DNA from: Antilocapra americana
Taxonomy: Eukaryota; Chordata; Mammalia; Artiodactyla; Antilocapridae
DNA length: 64,000 nt
Direction of reading: 5' to 3'
NCBI GenBank assembly: GCA_007570785.1
Contig: ML662442.1
Span: 28,562,724-28,626,723 of the forward strand
The notes beneath the pieces are model-generated. The model saw only the letters and a program-made list of their open reading frames with translations. It did no database searches and was not told where the DNA came from. Position 1 is the stretch's first letter. Each line of letters opens with the position of its first letter. A program made the translations under genes and the position numbers. Positions 44,483 to 55,895 of the stretch are shown here, piece by piece.

Positions 44483-46094
44483 CTCTACTGAAAGAGTTTG
44501 ACCAGTCCATTAAGTTCACTCCAAAACATAAACTCTCTTTGATGGACTACAGTATCGCTGGTTTATTTTTGGAAGCAAATGTGACAGTGCTAATGAGAAG
44601 TGTTAGAAACAATGAAACTGCAATCAAGCATTAGCAGGTCTTTATTCCTACAGCATTATGCATGCTCGTTCTGGATCCCTTGGGAGTTGGAGAAACAGGC
44701 AGAATGTCCCTGTTATACAGCCATATATGTGCACATCTACTTACTACTGCTAAAAAGTCACATGAAGATTTCGTGAGTATAATGGAATTGTTTGATCTGA
44801 TGTATACTGTTTGTGTATCAGAGGAGAAACTGACATCTGAAAGAAAATCTATTTAAACTCCTCCTGACTTAATCAGGCCCTGTGCTAATTCAGTCCATGG
44901 TCTTCATTTACATTCTAATGAGCTATGGCAATAACTGAAATACTTACAGAGTAATGTAACAGTGAGTGAGTAATTGAAAGTTTCAGTCAGAAGAAAAGTT
45001 CATTAGGTTTAAGGTTATTGAATAGTGTCAGCTTCACAGAATACACAGGTACATAATTAACCCAGTAATCATCCTTTTTCGTGGGCACATTTACTTTTGC
45101 TTTAAACCAGAGGTCATAGAACAAAGGAATCTTTCAAAGTAAAGAAACTATACCTGGGAAAATGTTCTTAAACAACAGAAACAAGCTCTAAAGAATTTAC
45201 AGAGGCTTAAAATCTTAATTGACTGTGAAAGATAAGCAAAAGAAAAGCAGTAATGAAGAAAATTAATAATTCAAATAGACCCTTAGGAGAATCATTTCTT
45301 TCATTAAAAAAGACATTTCTCCTTTCTAAATGAGATAAAACTCCCATCTATCCTTCTTTTTACTTTTTTTTCAGATCTTGGTTTTGAAAGTACCATGTTG
45401 AAACTGACACCCTTTTGATCGTTTCATCAGTGACATATCTTTTCAATAAAGATATGATTTGTGCACCAAGAAATGTCTGCTATACCTGTGAGACATTGTC
45501 CTTTCATTTTTATACTACCTTAAATAGACACTGTGTATCACTTGCTGTAATGGGAAATAATCTACTACATACAGAGAATGCACACAACACTAAAAGTAAG
45601 AGATACTGCTACAAAAAAAAAATACACAATAATTTAGGGTAATTCAATAACTGAGAAAATAAATATGCATTGGTCTATTTCTGCATATCTATTAGCAATA
45701 AATTTTCAATAAATGAGCAAAACTAGAACTTCCATTTTATTTCCATTAACTCTGGACAAACTAATGAATTAATCCACATTAAATCACCTGCAGTAACAAG
45801 CCACTGGAACTCAAAAGATATGTAGCAGTATGTGAGCGAGAACATCCTTCAGATCATGTATTATTTCTTTCAAGAAAGAGAGCCAAATTATCACAATGGG
45901 GCGTTCTGCAGGAGCTATATTGGCAGATTCTTTACCAACTGAGCTATCATGGAAGCCTGATTGGTGGATACAACAGCACATAAATATTGGTAAATCTTTA
46001 ACAATCTTTAAAAGCATCACAAAAACTGACCATACATTTCAATTATATTTTAAACAGACTATTGACTTTACACTGATTCCTATTACGCTGTGCT
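44483..46094. other. Unassigned sequence
   Basis: No gene was recognised. Frames 44662-44856 and 45415-45642 have no motif. A short orphan SINE head is listed separately. Confidence 0.45.
45922..45957 (-). mobile_element. Orphan Bov-tA head
   Basis: GGCAGATTCTTTACCAACTG then AGCTATCATGGAAGCC is the reversed tRNA-like 5' end of Bov-tA with an A-box region. The expected B box and tail are missing. Confidence 0.72.
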
Positions 46095-46270
46095 CTTCAA
46101 CTGACTGCATTTCAAAATCACTAGGAAGTTAATTTGCAATACTGACTCCTAAATTGTAAGAGATTTTCATTTAAATGACCTGGAATTAGGCCCAAGAAAC
46201 TGTATTTTTACAAGTTCCCCAGATGATTCTAAAACTCATCATGTCAATAATTTGCTTTTAAAAACCACAT
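46095..46270 (+). mobile_element. MER5A-like hAT-Charlie relic
   Basis: AATCACTAGGAAGTTAATTT, CTGGAATTAGGCCCAAGAAA and AGTTCCCCAGATGATTCTAA follow the order of the short non-autonomous DNA element MER5A. It is ancient and inactive. The ends are approximate. Confidence 0.6.
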
Positions 46271-46874
46271 TGACCAAGTCATAAGTCTAGAGTATATGCC
46301 CAAGAAGAGAAGCAGCAACTGCTTCTATTCCTTACCCTGTTCAAGCCCACTTTCTCTTCCTCAGGTTTTAAGGTCAAAGGTATGTTATGTAATTTGATAT
46401 AGACACATCTCTCTATAAAAAGATGGTGTCATTTCAGTAGTAGAAACCATAATGTTCTGGAGAAGAGTCTTGTAATTTTAAAGATTAGAGAAGCCCATTG
46501 ACACATAAACTTCCAACCTTGTTAAATTTGACTGCATGATTCTGAGTAGCAAAATTTACTTGCTCTAAAAAGTCACCAGTGAAAAATTAACTCCTGTAGA
46601 AAAGTAGTAATGAGTAGGTGCTAACAGTAGCATCCAGAATATAATTTTGTTTCATATGTAAGCCTTAGTATAAATCTCTGTAGTCACAGTTATGCAAGTT
46701 TTAGAACATTTTCTATACTCATAATTCAACATGATTGGGGCTTCTAGTAGTAACTATCATGAAAATATAGATAATCAAGTTTGAAATTGCTGAAATATAG
46801 GCTTGAAGTGAGTTTGCAAATGAATTTCTCAGAATCCAGGTAATATTTCCCCAGAATAGTCTTCCAAAAGTAAA
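46271..46874. other. Unassigned sequence
   Basis: No gene or named repeat was seen. Confidence 0.45.
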
Positions 46875-47330
46875 GTCATGGGATTAATGAAAGCAGTATT
46901 TAGGGGAAGATTTATATCATTGAATACATATATTAGAAAACTCTGAAGTCAACAGGCGAAGTTTGCACATTAGGAAACTAAACTCAAAGTAATCAAAAAA
47001 AAAAAAGTTAAAATAGAAATCAATGAATTTAGAACATAAAATCAATAGAGAAAAATCAACAAAACTTAGCAACTGAGAAAACTCAACAAAACTAGCAAAC
47101 TTAGCAACTGAGAAAAAGAGGAAAGAAAAAAATGATTAATACCAGAAATGCTATAGGGGGCATCACCACAAATTCTCAAAGGATAATAAGTAACTACTGT
47201 GAACAGCTCGTTTATATGAAACAGACCAATCTTGAAATAAAATTTGCCAAACCTTACACAAGAAGAAATAAACACTCTGAGTAAACCTAGATCTAACAAA
47301 GAAATTGACTCAATAAATAATAACCATCCA
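46875..47330 (+). mobile_element. Ancient L1, segment 1 (ORF2 before RT)
   Basis: ATGAAAGCAGTATTTAGGGG, ATTAGGAAACTAAACTCAAAG, CAATAGAGAAAAATCAACAA and ACACAAGAAGAAATAAACAC are old L1 ORF2 in sense orientation. It stops at AATAATAACCATCC and is taken up again at 49045. It is the first of four pieces of one old L1 spread over 5.2 kb. Confidence 0.82.
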
Positions 47331-47962
47331 TCCTGGGAATATATCTGTAGAAAACCATAATTCAAAAAGATACATGAATCCCACTGTTAACTGCAGCACT
47401 ATTTACAATGGCCCAGACATGGAAGCAAACTAAATGTCCATCAACAGAGGAATAGATAAAGATGTGGTACATATATACAGTGGAATATTTCTGATCAATA
47501 AACAAGAATGAAATCATGCAAGTTGCAGCAATATGATTAGACCTAAAGATTGTCATACTATGTGAAACCAAACAGAGAAAAAAAAATATCATATGATATC
47601 ACCTATATGCAGAACCTAAAACAAAGGTACAAATGAACTTGTTTACAAAACAGAAATAGAGCCATGGATGTAGAAAACAGAATTATGGTTAGCAAGGGGT
47701 AAAATAGGAGAAGGGATAAATTGGGAAATTCAGACTGAAATACACACACTACTATATATATAATAGATAACTGACAAGAACCTACAGTATAACACAGGAA
47801 ACTCTATGCAGTACTTTGTAATGACCTGTATGGGAAAAGAATCTAAAGAGTGGATATATGTATACATCAAACTGATACACTTTGCTGTATTTTGATAGAA
47901 ACTAACACAATATTGTGAATCCACTATACTCCAGGAAAGGTTAATTAAAATACATAAATTTT
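47331..47962 (+). mobile_element. L1 3' end (ORF2 tail plus 3' UTR), inserted into the ancient L1
   Basis: TGGGAATATATCTGTAGAAA to ATTGTGAATCCACTATACTCC is a bovid-type L1 3' terminus. It includes the GGTACATATATACAGTGGAA segment of ORF2, the 3' UTR and a decayed A-rich end. A BovB follows at once. AAATAATAA occurs both at 47315-47323 on its left and at 49045-49053 after the BovB. Confidence 0.87.
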
Positions 47963-47965
47963 TAA

Positions 47966-49037
47966 CCTTTGACTGTGTGGATCACAATAAACTGTGGAAA
48001 ATTCTGAAAGACATGGGAATACCAGACCACCTGACCTGCCTCTTGAGTAACCTGTATGCAGGTCAGGAAGCAACAGTTAGAACTGGACATGGAACAACAG
48101 ACTGGTTCCAAATAGGAAAAGGAGTACATCAAGGCTGTATATTGTCACCCTGCTTATTTAACTTATATGCAGAGTACATCTTGAGAAACGCTGGGCTGAA
48201 GGAAGCACAGGCTGGAATCAAGATCGCAGGAGAAATATCGGTAACCTCAGATATGCAGATGACAGCACCCTTATGACAGAAAGGGAAGAGGAACTAAAGA
48301 GCCTCTTGATGAAAATTAAAGAGGAGAGTGAAAAAGTTGGCTTAAAGCTCAACATTCAGAAAACTAAGATCATGGCATCTAGTCCCATCACTTCATGGCA
48401 GATAGATGGAGAAACAGTGGAAACAGTGGCTGACTTCTTTTTCTGGGCTCCAAAATCACTGCAGATGGTGATTGCAGCCATGAAATTTAGAGACACTTAC
48501 TCCTTGGAAGGAAAGTTATGACCAACCTAGACAGCATATTAAAAAGCAGAGACATTACTTTGCCAACAAAGGTCTGTCTAGTCAAGGCTATGGTTTTTCT
48601 AGTGGTCATGTATGGATGTGAGAGTTGGACTATAAAGAAAGCTGAGAGCCGAAGAATTGATGTTTTTGAACTGTGGTGTTGGAGAAGACTCTTGACAGTC
48701 CCTTGGACTACAAGGAGATCCAACCAGTCCATCCTGAAGGAGATCAGTCCTGGGTGTTCATTGGAAGGCTGATGTTGAAGCTGAAAGTCCAATACTTTGG
48801 CCACCTGATGCGAAGAGCTGACTCATTTGAAAAGACTCTGATGCTGGGAAAGATTGAGGGCAGGAGGAGAACGGGATGACAGAGGATGAGATGGATGGAT
48901 GGCATCATCGACTCTATGGCCATGGGTGGTTTGGGTAGACTCCAGCAGTTGGTGATGGACAGGGAGGCCTGGCGTGCTGCAGTTCATGGGGTCGCAAGGA
49001 GTCGGACACGGCTGAGTGACTGAAGTGAACTGAACAA
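47966..49037 (+). mobile_element. BovB, RT core to 3' end
   Basis: The sense copy begins at TTTGACTGTGTGGATCACAA (FDCVDHNK) and ends with GACTGAAGTGAACTGAACAAC. Frame 47977-48276 encodes IPDHLTCLLSNLYAGQEA and HQGCILSPCLFNLYAEYI. The next frame, 48273-48521, encodes EEELKSLLMKIKEESEKVG. The YADD codons lie near 48252-48264 but fall out of frame after a one-base loss near 48228. Frame 48518-48772 carries the C-terminus. The copy is fairly well preserved. Confidence 0.93.
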
Positions 49038-49044
49038 CAACAAA

Positions 49045-49419
49045 AAATAATAATCTTTCAAAGGAGAAAGCACCAGGTTCAGATGAGTCAACTGGTGAAT
49101 TCTACTAAACTTTTCAGAAAAAAAAAAAGGTTATACAAATATCTACAATCTCTTTCAGAGAATATTAGCAGTGGTACTACTACACTCATTAAAAAGATTC
49201 TCATTGTTCTAATATTTAAACAGGAAAAACATGTTATAAGGAAAGAAAACTACAGATCAATGTCTCTCATAAATAAACACAAAGAAATCTTCAGCAAAAT
49301 GTTAGCAAATCAAAATCAGAAAGTATCCCAGGTATGGAAGGCTGGTTCAACGTTCAAGACTCAATCGATGAAACCCATCACATCAACAGAGAAAATGAAA
49401 CAAAAAAATCATAAAATCA
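49045..49419 (+). mobile_element. Ancient L1, segment 2
   Basis: CAAAGGAGAAAGCACCAGGT, GGTGAATTCTACTAAAC and GAAAACTACAGATCAATGTC continue L1 ORF2 from segment 1 into the RT region. The frame 49083-49487 is a chance fusion with the following SINE. Confidence 0.85.
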
Positions 49420-49756
49420 AGCTTCCCTGGTGGCTCAGTGGTAAAGATTCTGCCTGCGAATGCAGGAGACATGGATTTAATCCCTGATCCAGGAAGATCC
49501 CACATGCTGCAAGGCAACTAAGCACACGTGGCACAACTAGTAAGCCTGTGCCCTACAGCCCAGGAGCTGCAACTACTGAGCCCATGTGCTCCAACTACTG
49601 AAGCCCCTGTGCCCTAGAGTCCATGCTCTGCAACAAGAGAAGCCAAAGCAATGAGAGGTCCATGAACTGCAAATAAAGAGTAGCCCCGCTTGCCATAACT
49701 AGAGAAAAAGCCACATAGCAGTGAAGACTCAACACTGCCAGAAATAAAATTATTTT
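49420..49756 (+). mobile_element. CHR-2-type SINE in the ancient L1
   Basis: GCTTCCCTGGTGGCTCAGTG begins the head and ACTGAAGCCCCTGTGCCC lies in the body. GAAGACTCAACACTGCCAG leads to the tail. The 16-bp flanks at 49404-49419 and 49757-49772 match at 14 positions and form the TSD. Confidence 0.9.
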
Positions 49757-50004
49757 AAAAATCACATAATCATATCAATAGATTCAGAAAAAGCATTTAA
49801 CAAAATTCTGTCCATATACATGATAAAAATTCTCCATAAACTAGTAGTAGAAGGAAAATTTCTCAACTTGATAAAGAATAACCACAAAAAAATCTACAGT
49901 TAATATCATACTTAGTGGTAAAACAACTAGTTGCTTTTACACTAAAATAAAGAACAAGGCAAGGATGTCCCTTCTCATCACTCCTTTTCAATATCATACT
50001 GAAG
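49757..50004 (+). mobile_element. Ancient L1, segment 3 (RT core)
   Basis: CATATCAATAGATTCAGAAA, CATACTTAGTGGTAAAACAA and ACAAGGCAAGGATGTCCCTT encode the decayed RT segment (TRQGCPF-type). The next SINE cuts it at CATACTGAAG. Confidence 0.85.
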
Positions 50005-50208
50005 TGTTGTTAGTTGCTTAGTCACATCTAACTGTTTGCAATCCCATGGACTGTACCCTGCCAGGCTCCTCTGTCCATGGAATTCTCAAGGCAAGAATAC
50101 TGGAGTGGGTTGCTATTTCCTCCTCAGAGAATTTCCCAATCAAGAGATCAAACCCACGAATCCTGCTTTGCAGGCAGATTTGTTACCGCTGAGCCATCAG
50201 GGAAGCCC
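50005..50208 (-). mobile_element. Bov-tA SINE in the ancient L1, antisense
   Basis: The reversed tail TTAGTCACATCTAACTGTTT and reversed head ACCGCTGAGCCATCAGGGAA are present. It splits the RT core of the old L1. Frames 50036-50236 and 50077-50265 pass through it and are not genes. Confidence 0.92.
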
Positions 50209-52085
50209 ACCAGTTATATTAGCACCACAAGAATAAAATACTTAGTTATAAATATAACTAGATAAGATCTGTATGAGGAAAAAAAAACCTACAACACTAT
50301 AATGAACAAAATCAAAGAAGAACTAAACAAATGGAAATACACTCCATATTCATGGATAGAAACTCAATATTGTCAAGATGTCAGTTCTTTCTAACTGGGA
50401 CTGTAGATTCAATGCAGTCTCAGCCAATATCCCAGCAAGTTATTTTATGGATATTGACAAAATGATTTTAAAGTTTATATGGAGAGACAAAAGACCCAGA
50501 ATAATAAACACACTATTAAAAGAGAACAAAATCAGAAGACTGACACAACCCAACTTCAAGATCTACTATAAAACTATGGTAATCAATGAGAGTGTGGTAT
50601 TGGTGAAAGGACAGAAAAAAGATTAATGAAACAATAGACAGCCCAGAAATAGACTCTTGTAACTATAGTAAACTGACCATTGAGAGAGGAGCAAAGACAA
50701 CACAATGGAGCAAAGGTGTTCTTTTCAACAAATGGTGCTGGAACAGCTGAATATCCACATGTAAAAAAAATAAATAAATAAAATTAACCTAGCTGCAGAA
50801 TTTAACACTTTCACAAAAATTAACTCCATGTATCACCAACCTGTATATAAAACACAAAACTGTAAGAATCCTAGAATACAACATAGGAGAAAACCTGGAT
50901 GACCTTGAGTACGGGAAAAACCTTTTCAATACAACATAAAAGGTGTGATCCATGCAAGAAACAAATGGATTGGACTTTATTAAATTTAAAAACTTCTCTG
51001 TAAAAGACAATTTCAAGAGGGTAAGAATACAAACTTGGAGAAAATAGTTGCAGAAAACACATTTGACAAAGTACTGTTATCTAGTTTAGAAATAACTCAA
51101 ATCTCAACAATAAGAAAAAAAATGGCCCATTGAACTGAACAGATACATAACAAGGATGATATAAACTTAGCAAATTGTCATGAAAAATATATTGCATCAT
51201 ATTCTGTTGGACAATCACAAGTTAAAACAACAATTGACATCACAATGCATCTATTAAAATGGCCAGTATCTGTAACACTAACATCAGATGCTATTGAGGA
51301 TGTAGAGCAAGAGAAATGCTCATCAATTGTTGCTGAGAATGTGAAAAGGCACAGTCACTTTGGAGGCAGTATGGCTACATGTTACAAGACTCAACACTCT
51401 CTTACTATACAATCTGGCAATCATGCTCCTTAGTATTTACTCAAGGAGTTGAAAATGTAAGTCCACACAGAAACCTTCACATGGATGTTTAAAGCAGCTT
51501 CATTCATAATTATCAAAACTTGAAACCAACCAGGATGTCTTTGGTGATTAAACAGATAAACCAAAGGACATGTGGGTGACAATATTATTCAGTGCTACAA
51601 AGAAATGAACTATCAAGCAATGAAAAGACATGGAAGAATTCTAAATTCATATTACTAAGTACAAGAAGCTAACATGAAAAGACTTCACACTGATTCCAAA
51701 TATATTACTTTCTAGAAAGGGAAAAATTAGAGAGACAGTTAACAGATGAGTTGCTGCCAAAAATGTAAGAAGGATGAACAGGCAGAACACAGAGGGTTTT
51801 TAGGGGAGTGAGACTATTCTGTTTGATGCTACAGTGGTGGATATATGTCAGTAAACATGTCAAAACTCATAGAATGTACACTAAGACTGAACCGAAATGT
51901 AAACTATCGACTTCGAGTGATAATGATGTGTCAAAAGTCATCATTTGTAACAAACGCACCACTGCGTACAGTATGTTCATAGTGAGGGAGGTTGTGCATC
52001 TGTGAGAACAAGAAATATATGGAAATTCTCTACTTTCTGCTCAATTTTGCTTTGAAAATTAAAACTTCTCTAAAAAATAAAATGT
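50209..52085 (+). mobile_element. Ancient L1, segment 4 (ORF2 C-terminal half and 3' UTR)
   Basis: AACACTATAATGAACAAAATC, AAGTTTATATGGAGAGACAA, CTTTTCAACAAATGGTGCTG and AACAAATGGATTGGACTTTA follow ORF2 to its end. The 3' UTR includes GGATGAACAGGCAGAACACA, AATGATGTGTCAAAAGTCAT and GCTCAATTTTGCTTTGAAAA and finishes in an A-rich tail near 52085. Frame 50378-50626 still reads FIWRDKRPRIINTLLKENK, the conserved post-RT region. Confidence 0.88.
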
Positions 52086-52178
52086 ATTAAAAAAGATAAA
52101 CCATGTTACATAGTAATCATCAATGGTAAAAACAAAGAAACAAACTAAAAAAATGTATATTAAGGCCAGATCTGTATT

Positions 52179-52822
52179 TTTTTATATAAATGACTTTTTA
52201 TTAAAGGATAATTGCTTTACAGAATTTTGTTGTTTTCTGTCAAACCTCAACATGAATCGGCCACAGGTATACATATATCCCCTTCCTTTGAACTTCCCTC
52301 CCACCTCCCTCTCCATCTCCCCCCTCTAGCTTGATACAGAGTCCCTGTTTGAGTGTCCTTACTCATACAGTAAATTTCCATTGGCTATCTATTTTACATA
52401 CGGTAATGTAAGTTTCCATGTTACTCTTTCCATACATCTGACACTCTTCTTCCCTCTCCCGCGTCCACAAGTCTATTCTCTGTTTCTACATTGTTGCCAT
52501 GTAAATAAATTCTTCAGTACCATTTTTCTAGATTCCATATATATGCTTTAGAATACAATATTTAACTTTCTCTTCTGACTTACTCCACTCTGTATAATAG
52601 GTTATAGGTTCATCCACCTCATTAGAACTCATTAGAATGCTCAAAGGCATTCCTTTTTACGGCTGAGTAATATTCCATTGTGTATATGAACCACAGTTTC
52701 TTTATCCATTCATCTGTTGATGGACACCTAGGTTGCTTCCATGTTCTAGCTATTGTAAATAGTGCTGCAATGAATAATGGGATACATTTGACTCTTTCAG
52801 TTTTCATTTCCTCAGGGTATAT
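52179..52822 (-). mobile_element. 5'-truncated L1, antisense, with exact TSD
   Basis: The element is 644 bp and is flanked by the exact 14-bp duplication GCCAGATCTGTATT (52165-52178 and 52823-52836). The plus strand begins with the reversed A/T-rich tail and passes the C-rich 3' UTR patch at 52285-52325. The minus-strand frame 52622-52807 reads [19 protein letters not shown] then [19 protein letters not shown], the C-terminus of ORF2. Downstream-to-upstream order is intact, so this is an ordinary, probably fairly recent insertion. Confidence 0.95.
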
Positions 52823-52836
52823 GCCAGATCTGTATT

Positions 52837-54559
52837 AAATACACTCTATTATTTATAAACACAACAGTGATTCATTGACTCACAATATTCTTTTAAAAAA
52901 TAAAGCCAAATTCTAACCAAAGCTTCTTAATCAATGCTCCTAAAAAAAAAAAAAAAAAAGGCTTTGGCTGGGAGGCTCATGCTATCATTTTCGTGTTAAG
53001 TATAACAGCAAAAAGTATTCCAGGCCACTAAATACATATCCTAGCAAAGAAGTTCATATGAACAAAAATTTGACCTGCTGCAGATGAAGTAACTACTATA
53101 ACATGATAGTCACTTTGGAGCAAAATTAAAAGCAATAATTTATACTCATCACATTTCACCAGTTCTCATTTAGAAATGCAGAGTTATATTAGGAAAATAT
53201 TTTCATAGTGGAAAATACAATTTCCATTAAATATACCTCAAACCATTCCACCTTCTGAAGTACAAATACTGAAACTGTTATTGGTTGGCCTGGAATACAT
53301 TTTTAAAGCTTCTAAATTAACAAATGCCAGAACAAGTAGTAGTTTCCTGGAATGTCTTAAGTTCTGGTGCACTTATATATGATTCCAGATGATTCCCTTG
53401 TTGGAGAAAAAACACAGAAAAATTAACACATCCCAGTGACACAGTTCAGGAAGGCCAACTGTAGCTCTCTGTGGGAGTAGTATAACAGTTTGGTTAGTTA
53501 CTATTATTCTAAAAATAGGGGGAAATAATTTTAAGTATTGCTTGTTAACCACAAGTATTGCTATGAATCAGACTTTCTTTTCAAGATAGTGTATCTCTTC
53601 ACATAAAGCTTACAAAGTTTATAAAGCTAAGTTACAATTGCCAGATGGACACATAAAGGCATGTAAGGACCCAGGCACACATGATACTCAACAGAGATTT
53701 CTAATCTGATAACTAACAATGTGAAACAACCGATCAAATTTTGCATGGAATAGATGGAGGGGGTTAAAGCACTGGACCAAAAAATAAATAAATAGATCAC
53801 TATTGCTTTACCCTAGTAATAAATGCTACCACGAAGTTCAAGAAACCAGAAAAATAATTCAAGGAATAATGAGCAGTTCTAGAGAACTCTTAGGACAGGA
53901 AACCCCAACTTTTTACTTAGTCATTTTATTAGCCATGTTCCCCCATTCCATTTCCAAGGTTGCTTATGTTAGCAAAGCTGTTTATAACAGTTAGAAATAA
54001 AGGAAATGGAATAAGCCTCCTTCTATGAAACAGAAACCTTGAGGGCCAAGACTGTTTCTGGTCAGTTGCACCCTTGGTGACAGGCCAAAGCAGAAACAAT
54101 CCTGTCCGGAGAAAAGCTTGCCCAACTGTGGCCTGCAGGATTCCTACAGATGGTCAAGTAGTGGGCTCCTCACATGTGCTTTATCATTTGATTTACTCTT
54201 CACTCTTTCTGGCAACACAGACCCTTATTCTGGAATTGCTTTTCTTTATATATATATCCTAGAAAATTACCTCACCACAGGGTTTTCTGATGGAATTTTA
54301 ATTCATGATTTTTCTCGAATGGCAATATTTCTGAGCATTAAAAAGCTGACAATGAGAATTTTTCACAACGATTTAAAGGTATTATTCTGCCATCTCTGCC
54401 TTCCACTACTGCAACTGAGAATTCCATTATTATCTGTCATTCTATCTTCTGGCTGCATAAAATATTTTTCCTTTGTATTCTACAGTTTTATTTTGATATG
54501 CTTGAATTTAGATTTATTTTTTTTATTATGTGTGTGATATGTTGCAAATTGTGGATCTG
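52837..54559. other. Unassigned sequence with an A18 run
   Basis: No gene was recognised. An uninterrupted A18 lies at 52942-52959 without a named repeat in front of it. The less AT-rich part 54000-54240 and frames 54074-54262 and 54118-54537 show no domain; the latter encodes hydrophobic residues through T-richness. Confidence 0.45.
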
Positions 54560-54900
54560 TGAATTTTTATTTTCTTGGCTCTTTTAAGACTATAGCCATT
54601 TTCTTCAAATATTGCTTCATTTTTTTTTTCTGTGTGTTTTTAGTCTGACACAGTAAATCTTTGCATTCTCTAAAATAGCTCTTACATTCTCTTTCACATA
54701 TAATTTTTCTGTCTCTGTACAGCACATTGAGTGATTTGTTTAGATATATCTATGAGCTTATGATACTTTATTCAGCTATGTTTTTATTATTTAAGCCATT
54801 CAATGCATTTTTATTGTATATTTTCAATTTCTAGAACTTCAGTTACTTTTTTTTTTTAAACTTATTTGTTCATTCCTGGTGATTCCTATATCTATAGTTC
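54560..54900 (-). mobile_element. Possible ancient L1 fragment, antisense
   Basis: TTTTCAATTTCTAGAACTTC and CTTTTAAGACTATAGCCATT echo reversed old L1 sequence. Several TTT runs blur the evidence. Confidence 0.35.
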
Positions 54901-55049
54901 TTTGAAGACTTGTGTTGTTTGCCTTGCCTTCTACGCTGATTAAGGACTCTGGCTATGAATCCAGACAAATGTTGTATTAAGGAGACTGATGATGACACTG
55001 ATTAAGGTGATGATGAAGTAGGAATATTTGCTCTATCAAGTTATATATT

Positions 55050-55254
55050 CAGTCTGTGGTAATTATAACAGTGTGGAGTTGGACAGGACTAAACAAATAG
55101 ACTGCAGAGAATAGAGGTCCTAGAAAACGAGCTGTACATAAATGGTTACTTGCTATATGGACAAAGGTGGTGCTGCACAGCAATGGAAAAAGAAGAAATT
55201 ATAAAATGACTCTGGAATGGTTAGTTACATTTGTGGCAAACAAACATTTGATAG
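55050..55254 (+). mobile_element. Ancient L1 ORF2 fragment
   Basis: AGTGTGGAGTTGGACAGGAC, ATAGACTGCAGAGAATAGAG and GGACAAAGGTGGTGCTGCAC follow a decayed post-RT region of ORF2. The flanks are unclear. Confidence 0.5.
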
Positions 55255-55895
55255 TGTATTAGTTTACTAAGGCTGTCTCAACAGTTGCCAGAGCCAAGGT
55301 GGTTTAAAAAAACCAATTTATTGTTTTTAGTTTTGGCAAATTGCCTGTGACAAAGGGGCTTAAAACACAGAAATTGGCTTCCCTGGTGGCTTAGATGTAA
55401 AGAATCTGCCTACAATGCAGGAGACCTGGATTTGATCCATGAGATGGGAAGACCCTCTGGAGAAGGGAGTGGCTACCTACTCCAGTACTCTTGCCTGGAG
55501 AATTTCACAGACAGAGGAGCCTGGTGGACTACAGTCCATGGGGTTGCAAAGACATGACTGGGTGATTGACAACATAATCTAAATTCAAGGCATGGGCCAG
55601 CTTGGCTTCACCTGAAGCTTCTCTCTTTAATTTGCGGATGGCCACCTTCTCCTGTGTTGTCAGGTTTTTCTTCTGCTGCGTATACATTTCTGGTATTTCT
55701 TTGTTCAAATTTTTTCTATAGTGTCTATAAGGACACTAGTCATATTGGGTTAAGGCCTATCCTAACAAACTAATTTTAACTCAATTACATTTTTAAGGAC
55801 GTAATCCCCAAATCTAGTCACATTCTAAGGTCCTGGAGGTTATGGCTTCAATTTATGAATTTTGGGGGGGTACATTTAAGCCCCAAACATACCTT
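55255..55895 (-). mobile_element. MLT1-like solo LTR (ERVL-MaLR), antisense, split by a SINE
   Basis: The plus strand begins TGTATTAGTTTACTAAGGCTG, the reversed LTR end. GGGGCTTAAAACACAGAAAT precedes the SINE. After it come CTATAAGGACACTAGTCATA, GGACGTAATCCCCAAATCT and GAGGTTATGGCTTCAATTTA, the reversed LTR start. It is about 440 bp without the SINE. These are old LTR remnants without internal genes. Confidence 0.72.
55377..55573 (+). mobile_element. Bov-tA SINE inside the MLT1 LTR
   Basis: GGCTTCCCTGGTGGCTTAGA head, a GGATTTGATCC-type B box and a tail ending in GACATGACTGGGTGATTGAC are present. One base in the A-box region is missing. Confidence 0.92.

Noticed and set aside
49083..49487. 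134-codon open frame
   Set aside because: It is decayed L1 ORF2 joined to the head of a CHR-2-type SINE; the product is artificial.
54118..54537. 139-codon hydrophobic open frame that might suggest a membrane protein
   Set aside because: The hydrophobic residues follow from T-rich DNA; no conserved domain, start context or homolog is recognised.
55255..55895. Possible intact endogenous retrovirus
   Set aside because: Only a single MLT1-like LTR is present; no internal gag, pol or env sequence was seen nearby.
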